Of a stretch of 35,147 nt of DNA, positions 1 through 8,683 are shown piece after piece. The notes beneath the pieces were generated by a model. The model did not search any database, was not told the DNA's origin, and was given only the letters and a program-made list of their open reading frames with translations. This DNA comes from Betaproteobacteria bacterium RIFCSPLOWO2_02_64_14 (lineage in GTDB: Bacteria > Pseudomonadota > Gammaproteobacteria > Burkholderiales > SG8-41): assembly GCA_001770325.1 (NCBI GenBank), contig MEQT01000292.1, positions 1-35,147 of the forward strand. Reading direction: 5' to 3'. A program made the translations under genes and the position numbers. Positions within the stretch are counted from its first letter, which is position 1, and every line of letters starts with the position of its first letter.

Positions 1-123
1 CACCCGAATCGGGCGAGCGCGCCCCAATTCAGTGCTTTTCGCGGAATCGTTTTCGGGGTCGCGCGCCGTTTCTCCCTCGCGCAACCCTGGCACATGGCCG
101 TGGTACGCATCTTGCATTCCGTC

Positions 124-145
124 TTGTATACCGCATGAAATGCGG
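124..145. promoter_or_regulatory. Candidate operator: TTGTATAC next to inverted repeat CCGCAT-GAA-ATGCGG
   Basis: TTGTATAC resembles operators of FCD-type GntR regulators; a 6-bp-arm palindrome follows at 131-145, directly upstream of the operon that ends in a GntR gene. Confidence 0.35.
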
Positions 146-168
146 TTCGCCCAGGAAAGGAATGCGCC

Positions 169-1782
169 ATGAATCGTCGTGAACTTCTGAAATCCGCTGG
201 AGCTCTGGCCATCGGCTCGTCGATGCTGCCTTTCTTCAAGTCCGCCGCGTTCGCGGCGCCGAGCGACACGGTGGTCGTTCTGATCGGCAATACCATCAAC
301 AGCCTCGACATTCATCGCCCCGGAACCAACCGCCCGAGCTATCAGGTTGCGGTCAACGTCTACGACCGCCTGGTGACCTTCGGTACCCGGAAACTTGCCG
401 ATGGATCGCTCGCCTACGATTACGACAAGGTCGTACCCGAACTTGCCGAGAGCTGGGTCATCGCTTCGGACCGCAAATCGATCACCTTCAAGATCAAGCC
501 CAACGCCGCCTTCTGGGACGGCAGCCCGGTCACCGCCGAAGACGTGAAGTGGTCCTTCGAGCGTGCGCTCGCGCTGGGCGGATTTCCGAAAGTGCAAATG
601 GGCGCCGGCGGTTTCGTCGACCCGGCCCAGTTCGTCGCCGTCGATGCCAGGACCTTCCGCATCGACCTCAAGAAGCCGTCAAAGCTTTCGCTGCCGAACC
701 TCGGCGTGCCGGTCGCGGTGGTCATCAACTCCAAGGTGGCGAAGTCCAAGGCCACGGCGAACGATCCCTGGGCGGCGGAGTACCTGCATCGCACGCCCGC
801 CGGCAGCGGCGCCTTCAAGGTCGAGCGCTGGGATCCCGGCCAGCAGCTCGTTTACGTGCGCAACGATAAATGGGCCGGCGGACCGCTGCCGGCCGTGCAG
901 CGGGTGATCATTCGCGAAGTGCCGGCGCAGGCGACACGCCGCGCGCTGATCGAGCGTGGAGACGCGCACCTCTCGTTCCAGATTCCCAACAAGGATGCAC
1001 AGGAGCTCGCCGGGAACAGGAAGGTCGCGGTCACCGGCTCGCCGATCGACAACTGCCTGTACGTGGCGTGCCTCAACTACAACTTCGAGCCGTTCAAGGA
1101 TCAGCGCGTGCGGCAGGCGGTCGCCTGGGCGATTCCCTACGAGCAGATCTTCAGGCAGGCCGCCTACGGCCGCGGGGTGCCGATGTGGGGCGGCACGACG
1201 GCGAAGCCCGCTTCCGCAGTGTGGCCGCAGCCGTTCCCCTATGGCACCGACCTCGCCAAGGCGCGCGCGCTGCTCGATCAGACCGCGCACAAGGCCGGTT
1301 TCGAGGTGCCCCTCTCTTTCGATTTGGGCGAGGCCGACTGGGGCGAACCCGCCGCCCTGCTGATCCAGGAAAGCCTAGGCAAGATCGGCATCAAGGTGAC
1401 GCTGGACAAAGTGCCCGGCGCGAACTGGCGCACCGTCGCGCTGGTCGAGAAGAAGCTGCCGTTCCTGCTGGAGAACTTCGGCGGATGGCTCAACACGCCG
1501 TGCTATTACTTCTACTGGGCCTACATCAAGGGCAACCTGTTCAACGCCTCGAACTATGACGATGCGACGGTGAAAAAGCTGATCGACGAGACGCTGCACA
1601 TGGAGAAGTCCGATCCGGCGTACGAACCCAGGATACGTCAGTTGATCCAGAAGGCCTTCGACGACGTGCCGCGCATTCCGCTGTGGCAACCGACCCTGGA
1701 ATCGGCGATGGCGCCCAAACTGCACGGCTACCAGTTCTGGTTCCACCGCCAGGTAGATGCGCGTTCCTACAAGCTCGCGTAG
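169..1782 (+). CDS. ABC transporter substrate-binding protein, family 5 (dipeptide/oligopeptide type)
   Basis: 537 aa ORF; MNRRELLKSAGALAIG Tat-like signal; SBP_bac_5 features (VVPELAESW, FKIKPNAAFWDGSPVTAEDVKWSFERAL); followed by permease and ATPase genes. Confidence 0.95.
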   Translation: MNRRELLKSAGALAIGSSMLPFFKSAAFAAPSDTVVVLIGNTINSLDIHRPGTNRPSYQVAVNVYDRLVTFGTRKLADGSLAYDYDKVVPELAESWVIASDRKSITFKIKPNAAFWDGSPVTAEDVKWSFERALALGGFPKVQMGAGGFVDPAQFVAVDARTFRIDLKKPSKLSLPNLGVPVAVVINSKVAKSKATANDPWAAEYLHRTPAGSGAFKVERWDPGQQLVYVRNDKWAGGPLPAVQRVIIREVPAQATRRALIERGDAHLSFQIPNKDAQELAGNRKVAVTGSPIDNCLYVACLNYNFEPFKDQRVRQAVAWAIPYEQIFRQAAYGRGVPMWGGTTAKPASAVWPQPFPYGTDLAKARALLDQTAHKAGFEVPLSFDLGEADWGEPAALLIQESLGKIGIKVTLDKVPGANWRTVALVEKKLPFLLENFGGWLNTPCYYFYWAYIKGNLFNASNYDDATVKKLIDETLHMEKSDPAYEPRIRQLIQKAFDDVPRIPLWQPTLESAMAPKLHGYQFWFHRQVDARSYKLA

Positions 1783-1788
1783 CCGGTC

Positions 1789-2808
1789 GTGGGCCCGCTC
1801 ACGATCGTCTTCGCGCGCTGCCTGCAGGCGATCCCGACGGTGTTCGGGATCGTCGTGGTCACGTTCCTGCTGACGCGGGCGCTGCCCGGCGATCCGGCGG
1901 CGTACTTCGCGGGCGCCTCTGCGACCGCCGAGTCAATCGCGGAAATCCGCGCGAAACTGGGGCTCGACCAAAGCCTGCCCGTGCAGTTCTGGACCTACCT
2001 GAAAGACCTTTCCAGCGGCGACCTCGGCCAGTCGATCTCCACCGGTCAGCCGGTGGCGGCCGAATTGCTGAGGCGGCTGCCCGCCTCGCTGGAACTCACG
2101 CTGACCGCCTTGTTGCTGTCGGTGGCGATCGCGATTCCGCTCGGGGTGCTCGCCGCCGTGCGCCAGGACAGCTGGATCGACCAGTTGTGCCGCCTCGTCG
2201 TTACCGCCGGTGTCAGCCTGCCGACGTTCTTCACCGGGCTGCTGCTCATCTACGTGCTGTATTTTCTGCTGGGACTCGCTCCCGCGCCGCTGGGACGCCT
2301 TGACCTGCTGCACGTGACGCCGCCGCAGGTGACCGGTTTTCTGGTGCTCGACGCATTGATCGCCCGCGAGTGGGCCACCGCGTGGTCCGCGGCGAGGCAG
2401 CTTGCGTTGCCCAGCATCACGCTGGCGCTGTTTACGCTGGCGCCGCTCGCGCGCATGACGCGCGCGGCGATGCTGCAGGCGCTCGCTTCCGAGTACCTGC
2501 GAACCGCGCGCGCCGCCGGCCTGTCACGCGGCCGCGTGTTGATGGTCTACGCGTTCCGCAATGCGCTGCTTCCGATCGTCACCACGCTGGGGATGGTGTT
2601 CTCGTTTTCGCTGGGCGCCAACGTACTCGTCGAAAAAGTCTTTGCGTGGCCCGGCATCGGTTCCTACGCGCTCGAGGCGCTGGTCGTCTCCGATTACGCC
2701 GCGGTGCAAGGTTTCGTCCTGTCGATGGCCGTGCTGTTCGTGTTGGTGAACCTGGCCATCGATATCGTGTACACGCTGATTGATCCCCGGATGCGCATCG
2801 AAGGATAG
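1789..2808 (+). CDS. ABC transporter permease (DppB-like)
   Basis: 339 aa, GTG start; multiple TM segments; EYLRTARAAGLSRGRVLMVYAFRNALLPIVT permease EAA-type motif. Confidence 0.95.
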   Translation: MGPLTIVFARCLQAIPTVFGIVVVTFLLTRALPGDPAAYFAGASATAESIAEIRAKLGLDQSLPVQFWTYLKDLSSGDLGQSISTGQPVAAELLRRLPASLELTLTALLLSVAIAIPLGVLAAVRQDSWIDQLCRLVVTAGVSLPTFFTGLLLIYVLYFLLGLAPAPLGRLDLLHVTPPQVTGFLVLDALIAREWATAWSAARQLALPSITLALFTLAPLARMTRAAMLQALASEYLRTARAAGLSRGRVLMVYAFRNALLPIVTTLGMVFSFSLGANVLVEKVFAWPGIGSYALEALVVSDYAAVQGFVLSMAVLFVLVNLAIDIVYTLIDPRMRIEG

Positions 2809-2813
2809 TACGG

Positions 2814-3716
2814 ATGGCCGACGCCGCCTTTACGCCGCCACTCGCGCGGATCTCGCCGCCGCGCTCCGCGTTCACGCGCAGTTTCGCCCATTTCCGCTAC
2901 GTGATGACCTCCAATCCCATCACGTTTCTCGCGTTCCTGCTGCTCGCCGGAATGATCGTCATCGCGGCCTTCGGGCCGGCGTTGGTGCCGCACGACCCGC
3001 TGGCGACGCTCGCAGACAAGGCGCTGAAGCCGCCCAGCGCGCAACATTGGTTCGGCACCGACCAACTGGGCCGGGACGTGTTCTCGCGCGTGATCATCGC
3101 CACGCGGCTCGATATGCTGATATCCGTGTCGGCGGTGGCGATGTCGTTCGCCTGCGGCGCCACGCTGGGCGCGTTCGCCGGATACTGGGGCGGCTGGTTC
3201 GACCGGCTCTCCGGACGGGTGCTCGACACCATCATGGCTTTCCCGCTGTTCGTGCTGGCGATGGGCATCGTCGCCGCCGCCGGCAACACCATACAGAACA
3301 TCGTCATCGCCACTGCGATCATCAACCTGCCGTTTTATGCGCGGGTGGCGCGCGCCGAGGTGTCGATCCGCCGCAACGCCGGCTACGTGCAGGCGGCGCG
3401 GCTCTCCGGCAATTCGGAGTTCCGCATCCTGCTCCTGAAGATCCTGCCCAACACGCTGCCGCCGATGATGGTGCAGTTGTCGCTCAACATGGGCTGGGCC
3501 ATCCTGAATGCCGCCGGGCTGTCGTTCATCGGGCTGGGTGTGCGGCCGCCGACCGCGGAGTGGGGCATCATGGTCGCCGAGGGCGCCAACTATATCGTTT
3601 CCGGTGAATGGTGGCTCGCGCTGTTCCCGGGCGCGGCGCTGATGCTGGCGGTGTTCACGTTCAACCTGCTGGGTGACGGATTGCGCGACCTGGTCGATCC
3701 GCAGCGGCGCACATGA
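2814..3716 (+). CDS. ABC transporter permease (DppC-like)
   Basis: 300 aa; HWFGTDQLGRDVFSRVI and LLLKILPNTLPPMMVQ motifs typical of DppC/OppC. Confidence 0.95.
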   Translation: MADAAFTPPLARISPPRSAFTRSFAHFRYVMTSNPITFLAFLLLAGMIVIAAFGPALVPHDPLATLADKALKPPSAQHWFGTDQLGRDVFSRVIIATRLDMLISVSAVAMSFACGATLGAFAGYWGGWFDRLSGRVLDTIMAFPLFVLAMGIVAAAGNTIQNIVIATAIINLPFYARVARAEVSIRRNAGYVQAARLSGNSEFRILLLKILPNTLPPMMVQLSLNMGWAILNAAGLSFIGLGVRPPTAEWGIMVAEGANYIVSGEWWLALFPGAALMLAVFTFNLLGDGLRDLVDPQRRT

Positions 3717-5449
3717 TCCAGCCCCTGCACAATCCGCCGCTGCTTGCGGTCAGAGACCTGTGCGTGGAGTTCGCCACGCGCAGGGGCCCGGTCACCGCGG
3801 TGCGCGCGGTCAGCCTGCAGGTCGCCAAGGGCGAGACCCTGGGCGTCGTCGGCGAATCGGGGTCCGGCAAGTCGGTGACCTCGTACGCCGTCATGCGCAT
3901 ACTCGACCGCGCCGGCCGCATTGTCTCCGGAGCCATCGAGTTCGGCGGCATCAACCTGAACGGCGCTGACGAGCCCACGATGAGCGACCTGCGCGGCCGC
4001 GAGATCTCCATGATCTTCCAGAATCCGCGCGCGGCGCTGAATCCGATCCGTCCGGTGGGCAAACAGATCGAGGACGTGCTGATCCGCCACGCCCAGGCGA
4101 CCCACGATCAGGCGCGGGCGAAAGCGATCGCGGCGCTGGAGCACGTACGCATCCGTCACGCCGCGCAACGCTATCACGCCTACCCGTTCGAGCTCTCGGG
4201 CGGCATGTGCCAGCGCGTGGTGATCGCGATCGCGCTCGCCTGCAGGCCCCAACTGCTGATCGCCGACGAGCCGACCACGGGGCTTGATGTCACCACCCAG
4301 AGAGCGGTCATGGAACTCGTCCGCGACCTGACGCGCTCCGATGGCATGTCGACACTGCTGATCACCCACGACCTTGGGCTGGCCGGTGAATACTGCGATC
4401 GCATCGTCGTCATGGAGCAGGGCCAGGTCGTCGAGCAACAGGACACCCGGGCCCTGTTCACCACGCCGGCCCACCCCTACACGCAGCGCCTGATTCGCTC
4501 CACGCCGCACGCGGCGCGCACGATCCGCGACCTGCTGCCGGAGGACCTGCGCCTGCCGCAACCGCCCGCTGCTTCGCCGGCGGGCACGGGTACGCCGCTG
4601 CTGGAGGTGCGCAATCTCGTAAAAGTGTTCGATCCGCCGGGCGGCCTGCTGCAGCGTCTGAAATCCCGCGGCAAGTCCGCCGCCGGGACTTTCCGCGCGG
4701 TGGACGGCATCAGCTTCGGAATTACCCGCGGCGAGAGCGTCGGCCTCGTCGGCGAATCGGGCTGCGGAAAATCGACGACCTCGGCAATGATCATGCGCCT
4801 GCTCGACGCGACCTCGGGCAGCATTCTTTTCAAGGGACAGGAATTGACCGCGGTGCCGGCGGGCGAGTTTGCACGCTCGCCGCTGCGCCGCGAATTGCAG
4901 ATGGTGTTCCAGGATCCCCACGAAAGCCTCAATCCGCGCGCAACCGCCGCGCAGGCGATAGCCGATCCGCTCCTGCGGCTCGACGGCATGTCAGGCGCCG
5001 CGCAGATCCGTGCGCGCGTGGAGCGACTCGCGGCGCAGGTCGGGCTGCCCCTCGATCTGCTCGACCGGCTGCCGCACCAGCTTTCGGGCGGACAGAAAGC
5101 GCGCGTCGGGATCGCGCGCGCCATCGCCACGCACCCGGAGTTGCTGATCCTCGATGAACCGACCGCCGCGCTTGACGTATCGGTGCAAGCCGTCGTGCTC
5201 AACCTGCTGTCGGACCTCAGGGCCGAGTTCGGCATGAGCTATCTTTTCGTAAGCCACGACCTCGAGGTCGTGCGGCTGATGTGCAAGCGCGTCATCGTCA
5301 TGCGCGCGGGGCGCATGGTCGAAGAGGGCCTCACGGAACAAGTTCTCTCCGCGCCGGAGGCTGACTATACCAAGGAGCTGCTGGCGGCCATTCCGCGGCC
5401 GGCGCACCTGTTGCATCGCGTAAGCCACACCAAGGTGGCGCGGGCATGA
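3713..5449 (+). CDS. ABC transporter ATP-binding protein, two fused ATPase domains (DppD-DppF type)
   Basis: 578 aa; two Walker A (GESGSGKS, GESGCGKS), two signature motifs (LSGGMCQR, LSGGQKAR), two Walker B; overlaps the upstream stop by 4 nt. Confidence 0.96.
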   Translation: MIQPLHNPPLLAVRDLCVEFATRRGPVTAVRAVSLQVAKGETLGVVGESGSGKSVTSYAVMRILDRAGRIVSGAIEFGGINLNGADEPTMSDLRGREISMIFQNPRAALNPIRPVGKQIEDVLIRHAQATHDQARAKAIAALEHVRIRHAAQRYHAYPFELSGGMCQRVVIAIALACRPQLLIADEPTTGLDVTTQRAVMELVRDLTRSDGMSTLLITHDLGLAGEYCDRIVVMEQGQVVEQQDTRALFTTPAHPYTQRLIRSTPHAARTIRDLLPEDLRLPQPPAASPAGTGTPLLEVRNLVKVFDPPGGLLQRLKSRGKSAAGTFRAVDGISFGITRGESVGLVGESGCGKSTTSAMIMRLLDATSGSILFKGQELTAVPAGEFARSPLRRELQMVFQDPHESLNPRATAAQAIADPLLRLDGMSGAAQIRARVERLAAQVGLPLDLLDRLPHQLSGGQKARVGIARAIATHPELLILDEPTAALDVSVQAVVLNLLSDLRAEFGMSYLFVSHDLEVVRLMCKRVIVMRAGRMVEEGLTEQVLSAPEADYTKELLAAIPRPAHLLHRVSHTKVARA

Positions 5450-7257
5450 GCGCGCCCATAAGCGTCGCCGAAATGCGCGACGCAATCGCGGCAGGCCGCA
5501 TCTCCCCGCCCGAGTCCCTGCGCCAGCGCTGGCAGCAGCTTTGCAGGCTCAATGAACCAGTGCGCGACCCGGCCTGGATCTCACTTGCCACCGAGCCGCA
5601 ACTCGAAACTCAGCTCGCCGCGCTGGCCGAGCGCGCGCTGGAGGACTGTCCGCTTTACGGCGTGCCGTTCGCGGTCAAGGACAACATCGACGTCGCCGGC
5701 TGGACGACGACGGCGGCCTGTCCCGAGTTCGCCTACGTTGCCACGCACACTGCACAAGTGGCAGCTCGGCTCATGCAGGCTGGAGCGGTGCTCCTCGGCA
5801 AGACCAATCTCGACCAGTTCGCCACAGGGCTGGTCGGCACCCGCTCGCCGTACGGCCGCGTGCCCAACGTTTTCAACGCGGAACACATCTGCGGCGGATC
5901 GAGCTCCGGCTCGGCCTCGGTGGTGGCGCGCGGGTTGGTGGGTTTTGCGTTGGGCACCGACACCGCCGGGTCGGGGCGCGTGCCGGCGGGGTTCAGCAAC
6001 CTGATCGGCGTGAAGCCCACGCCCGGCGTCATCAGCAATGCCGGAGTCGTGCCGGCCTGCCGAACGCTCGACTGCGTCTCGCTGCTGACGCTGACTGCAG
6101 CCGACGCGGCCACGGTGTATTCCGTGATCGCGGCGCGCGACGCGCTGCCTCCCGCAGAAGCGATATACAACCGGCCGGAGTGCGCGCGCTACGCGCTGCC
6201 GCCGCGCCCGCGCGTCGGCGTTCCGCGCGATCCGTTTTTTGCGAGCGATGCTTACCGCGAACTGTTCGAGGCGAGCCGCGGGCATCTGCAGACGCTGCCA
6301 TGCGTGCACGGCACCTTCGATCTCGCGCCGTTCACGGAAGTGGCCGCGCTGCTTTATCAGGGGCCATGGACGGCGGAGCGTTACGCCGTTGCCGGCGCGC
6401 TGGTCGAGCGCCGCCCGCCGGGCATCGATCCGGTGGTCGCCGAGGTCATCGGCACCGGCAAACAGTACACCGCCGTTGACGCCTTCAACGCGTTATACCG
6501 CGTGCGGGAACTCGAAGCGCGGACACGGCACGTCTGGGACGAATTCGATCTCCTGATGGTGCCCACCGCGCCCGGCCTGCCGAAACTGGCGGATATCGCG
6601 GCCGAACCGATCCTGCGCAACAGCGAACTCGGCACCTACACCAACTTCGTCAACCTGCTGGGTCTTGCCGCAGTGGCGGTGCCCTTCGGCTTCACCGCAG
6701 ACGGCCTGCCGTTCGGCGTGACGTTCATCGCGCGCGGCGGCAGCGACTGGGCATTGATAGAGTTCGCTGCGCAATGGCAGCGCTCGCGGGAATTGCCGCT
6801 GGGCGCGCACCTGCGCCAGCTCCGATCCGCCGACACGCGGATCACGGCCACGCCGCCGGGCGCCATCCCGCTGGCGGTGGTCGGCGCGCACATGCAGGGC
6901 ATGCCGTTGCATCATCAACTGACGGCGCGCGGGGCGCGGCTCAATGCGGTGACGCGTACGGCAGCGTGCTACCGACTCTACAGCCTCAATGGAACGGATC
7001 CGCCCAAACCGGGACTGGCGCGCGCCGATGCCGGCGCGGCGATCGCGGTCGAGGTCTATGACATGCCTCCGGACACGCTCGGCACGCTGCTTGCCGAAAT
7101 TCCGCCGCCGCTGGGACTGGGCACGATCGAGTTGAACGACGGTACCTGGGTGAAAGGCTTCATTTGCGAGCCGCAGGCGTTGCGGGACGCGCAGGACATT
7201 ACCGCCCACGGCGGCTGGCGCGCGTATGCACTCGCGAATGCACTAAAAGGAACGTGA
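5446..7257 (+). CDS. atzF: Allophanate hydrolase-like protein (amidase domain plus C-terminal allophanate hydrolase domain)
   Basis: 603 aa; amidase signature GGSSSGSASVVARGLVGFALGTDTAGSGRVPAGF; C-terminal region PPLGLGTIELNDGTWVKGFICEPQAL...DITAHGGWRAY. Confidence 0.88.
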   Translation: MSAPISVAEMRDAIAAGRISPPESLRQRWQQLCRLNEPVRDPAWISLATEPQLETQLAALAERALEDCPLYGVPFAVKDNIDVAGWTTTAACPEFAYVATHTAQVAARLMQAGAVLLGKTNLDQFATGLVGTRSPYGRVPNVFNAEHICGGSSSGSASVVARGLVGFALGTDTAGSGRVPAGFSNLIGVKPTPGVISNAGVVPACRTLDCVSLLTLTAADAATVYSVIAARDALPPAEAIYNRPECARYALPPRPRVGVPRDPFFASDAYRELFEASRGHLQTLPCVHGTFDLAPFTEVAALLYQGPWTAERYAVAGALVERRPPGIDPVVAEVIGTGKQYTAVDAFNALYRVRELEARTRHVWDEFDLLMVPTAPGLPKLADIAAEPILRNSELGTYTNFVNLLGLAAVAVPFGFTADGLPFGVTFIARGGSDWALIEFAAQWQRSRELPLGAHLRQLRSADTRITATPPGAIPLAVVGAHMQGMPLHHQLTARGARLNAVTRTAACYRLYSLNGTDPPKPGLARADAGAAIAVEVYDMPPDTLGTLLAEIPPPLGLGTIELNDGTWVKGFICEPQALRDAQDITAHGGWRAYALANALKGT

Positions 7258-7259
7258 CC

Positions 7260-7973
7260 ATGGCGAAAATCATTGCCATCGACAAGGAATCGGTCAGCCT
7301 CGCCGATTACGCTTACGACGAAATCAAGAGGCGTATTTTCGATTTCGGGCTGATGCCCGGCGAGCGCTTTTCGGAATCCGAACTTGCACAGCAAATCAAT
7401 GTCAGCCGCACGCCGCTGCGGCAGGCGCTGCAGCGCCTGCAGCATGGGGGGTTCGTCGAGGCGATCCCGAAAGTGGGGTGGCTGATCCCGCCTCTGGACT
7501 TCGAAAAATTCGACGAGCTGTACGAATTCCGGGTTCTGATCGAGTGCCATGCCGTGCACGCGCTGTGTGCGGCCGAAACGGACCGTTCGACGCTGCACGA
7601 GCTTTCCCGAGCATGGCAGGTTCCCTTAAAGGAGAGGCTGCAGGACCCGAACAAGGTCGGCGCCGTCGACGAGGTCTTTCATATCCAGATCGTCGAGTGC
7701 ACCGGCAACGGCGAGATGCTGCGCACCTACCGCGAGATCACGGAGCGCATGCGCATCATCCGGCGGCTCGACTTCTACAAGCCCGAGCGCATTGCCGCGA
7801 CCTACGACGAACATGCCGGGATTCTGGCCGCGATCCAGAAGGGGCGGGGCGATGAGGCGCAGCGGCTGCTCCGCGCGCATATCGCGCACAGCAGGATCGA
7901 GGTGCGGAAGATTACGCTCGGGATGCTATACCAGGCGGGCGAGCGCAGCGCGGCAGCGCGCAAACACGATTAG
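7260..7973 (+). CDS. GntR family transcriptional regulator, FCD subfamily
   Basis: ATG at 7260; N-terminal wHTH (YDEIKRRIFDFGLMPGERFSESELAQQINVSRTPLRQALQRLQHGGFVE) plus FCD-like all-alpha C-terminus. Confidence 0.93.
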   Translation: MAKIIAIDKESVSLADYAYDEIKRRIFDFGLMPGERFSESELAQQINVSRTPLRQALQRLQHGGFVEAIPKVGWLIPPLDFEKFDELYEFRVLIECHAVHALCAAETDRSTLHELSRAWQVPLKERLQDPNKVGAVDEVFHIQIVECTGNGEMLRTYREITERMRIIRRLDFYKPERIAATYDEHAGILAAIQKGRGDEAQRLLRAHIAHSRIEVRKITLGMLYQAGERSAAARKHD

Positions 7974-8010
7974 CGAGCGGGCATTCGACGATCGGGCGAG
8001 AAAAACGTCT

Positions 8011-8056
8011 ACGTGCGGAAATCGTCCGGCGGATAGACGAGGCCCGACAAGACTCG
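8011..8056 (-). pseudogene. Remnant of an SDR oxidoreductase C-terminus
   Basis: Minus-strand frame reads RVLSGLVYPPDDFRT*; aligns to RLLAAGFVYQPDDFSN of the intact SDR at 8945-9676; 25 of 29 nt match over the core. Confidence 0.6.
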
Positions 8057-8515
8057 TCAAGCAACTGGCTCCAGATAGATCGTCGCTTCCAGCTTGACCA
8101 GCCTGCGGGCAAGCTCGATTCCCAGCCGGCGCCAGAGTTCGGGGCAGTGGGCTGCGATCTCCGTGAATTTCTGCCCGGATATCTGTGCCACCACGACGGT
8201 GTCAATTGCATCGACTGTCGCCGACCGCCCCTTGAACGGCTCCAACAGGGCGATTTCTCCCGTGTGCATTCCCGCGCCAACGGTTGAAACCTCGATTTCA
8301 CCCAAGCGCACGGAAACCTGCCCGGCGAGTATCAAGTACACGTCGGTACCCCGATCTCCTCGAGCGAAAAGACGCGCGCCGGGGGCGAATTCCCTGAGCT
8401 GCGCTGCCGAGGCGATCTTGTCGGCGACGTCCGTATTTCCGTCAACCAGGAACTGGCTGCGCAGCGCGTTCAGGAGCGCGGCACGTCCATCTCTACCCTG
8501 AAATCGTTCCAACAT
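8057..8515 (-). CDS. Cyclic nucleotide-binding domain protein without a DNA-binding domain
   Basis: 152 aa; cNMP-binding fold pattern (GARLFARGDRGTDVYLILAGQVSVRLGEIEVSTVGAGMHTGEIALLEPFKGRSATVDA); ends right after the C-helix; AGGAGG upstream of ATG. Confidence 0.88.
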   Translation of the reverse strand: MLERFQGRDGRAALLNALRSQFLVDGNTDVADKIASAAQLREFAPGARLFARGDRGTDVYLILAGQVSVRLGEIEVSTVGAGMHTGEIALLEPFKGRSATVDAIDTVVVAQISGQKFTEIAAHCPELWRRLGIELARRLVKLEATIYLEPVA

Positions 8516-8530
8516 GGCCTATGTCCTCCT

Positions 8531-8545
8531 GCGGGGCAATCCCGC
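8531..8545 (-). other. RBS-proximal stem-loop GCGGG-ATTGC-CCCGC
   Basis: 5-bp perfect stem just 5' of the AGGAGG of the CNB gene. Confidence 0.45.
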
Positions 8546-8571
8546 GACCGTGGTTCACCAGGGACACTCGA

Positions 8572-8596
8572 CCGAGAAAGCAACGCGCTTTCTCGG
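8572..8596 (-). other. Leader stem-loop CCGAGAAAGC-GCGTT-GCTTTCTCGG
   Basis: Perfect 10-bp inverted repeat in the CNB gene leader; no T-run. Confidence 0.7.
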
Positions 8597-8640
8597 AGGG
8601 GAGAAAGCCAGTTGGACTACGAGAGCGATCGTCGGGCGGC

Positions 8641-8683
8641 AAAAAAAGATTACCGGCAGCCCCACTACCCGCCCTCGGCAATC
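8641..8683 (-). terminator. Intrinsic terminator forming the riboswitch expression platform
   Basis: Minus strand GATTGCCG (8683-8676) pairs with CGGTAATC (8655-8648, one G-U), followed by TTTTTTT (8647-8641); the 5' arm overlaps the 3' end of the aptamer. Confidence 0.75.

Noticed and set aside
3590-4921. 443 aa minus-strand ORF
   Set aside because: Antisense to the fused ABC ATPase; no recognisable motifs.
8572-8596. 10-bp hairpin considered as an intrinsic terminator
   Set aside because: No T-run on either strand; kept only as a leader stem-loop.
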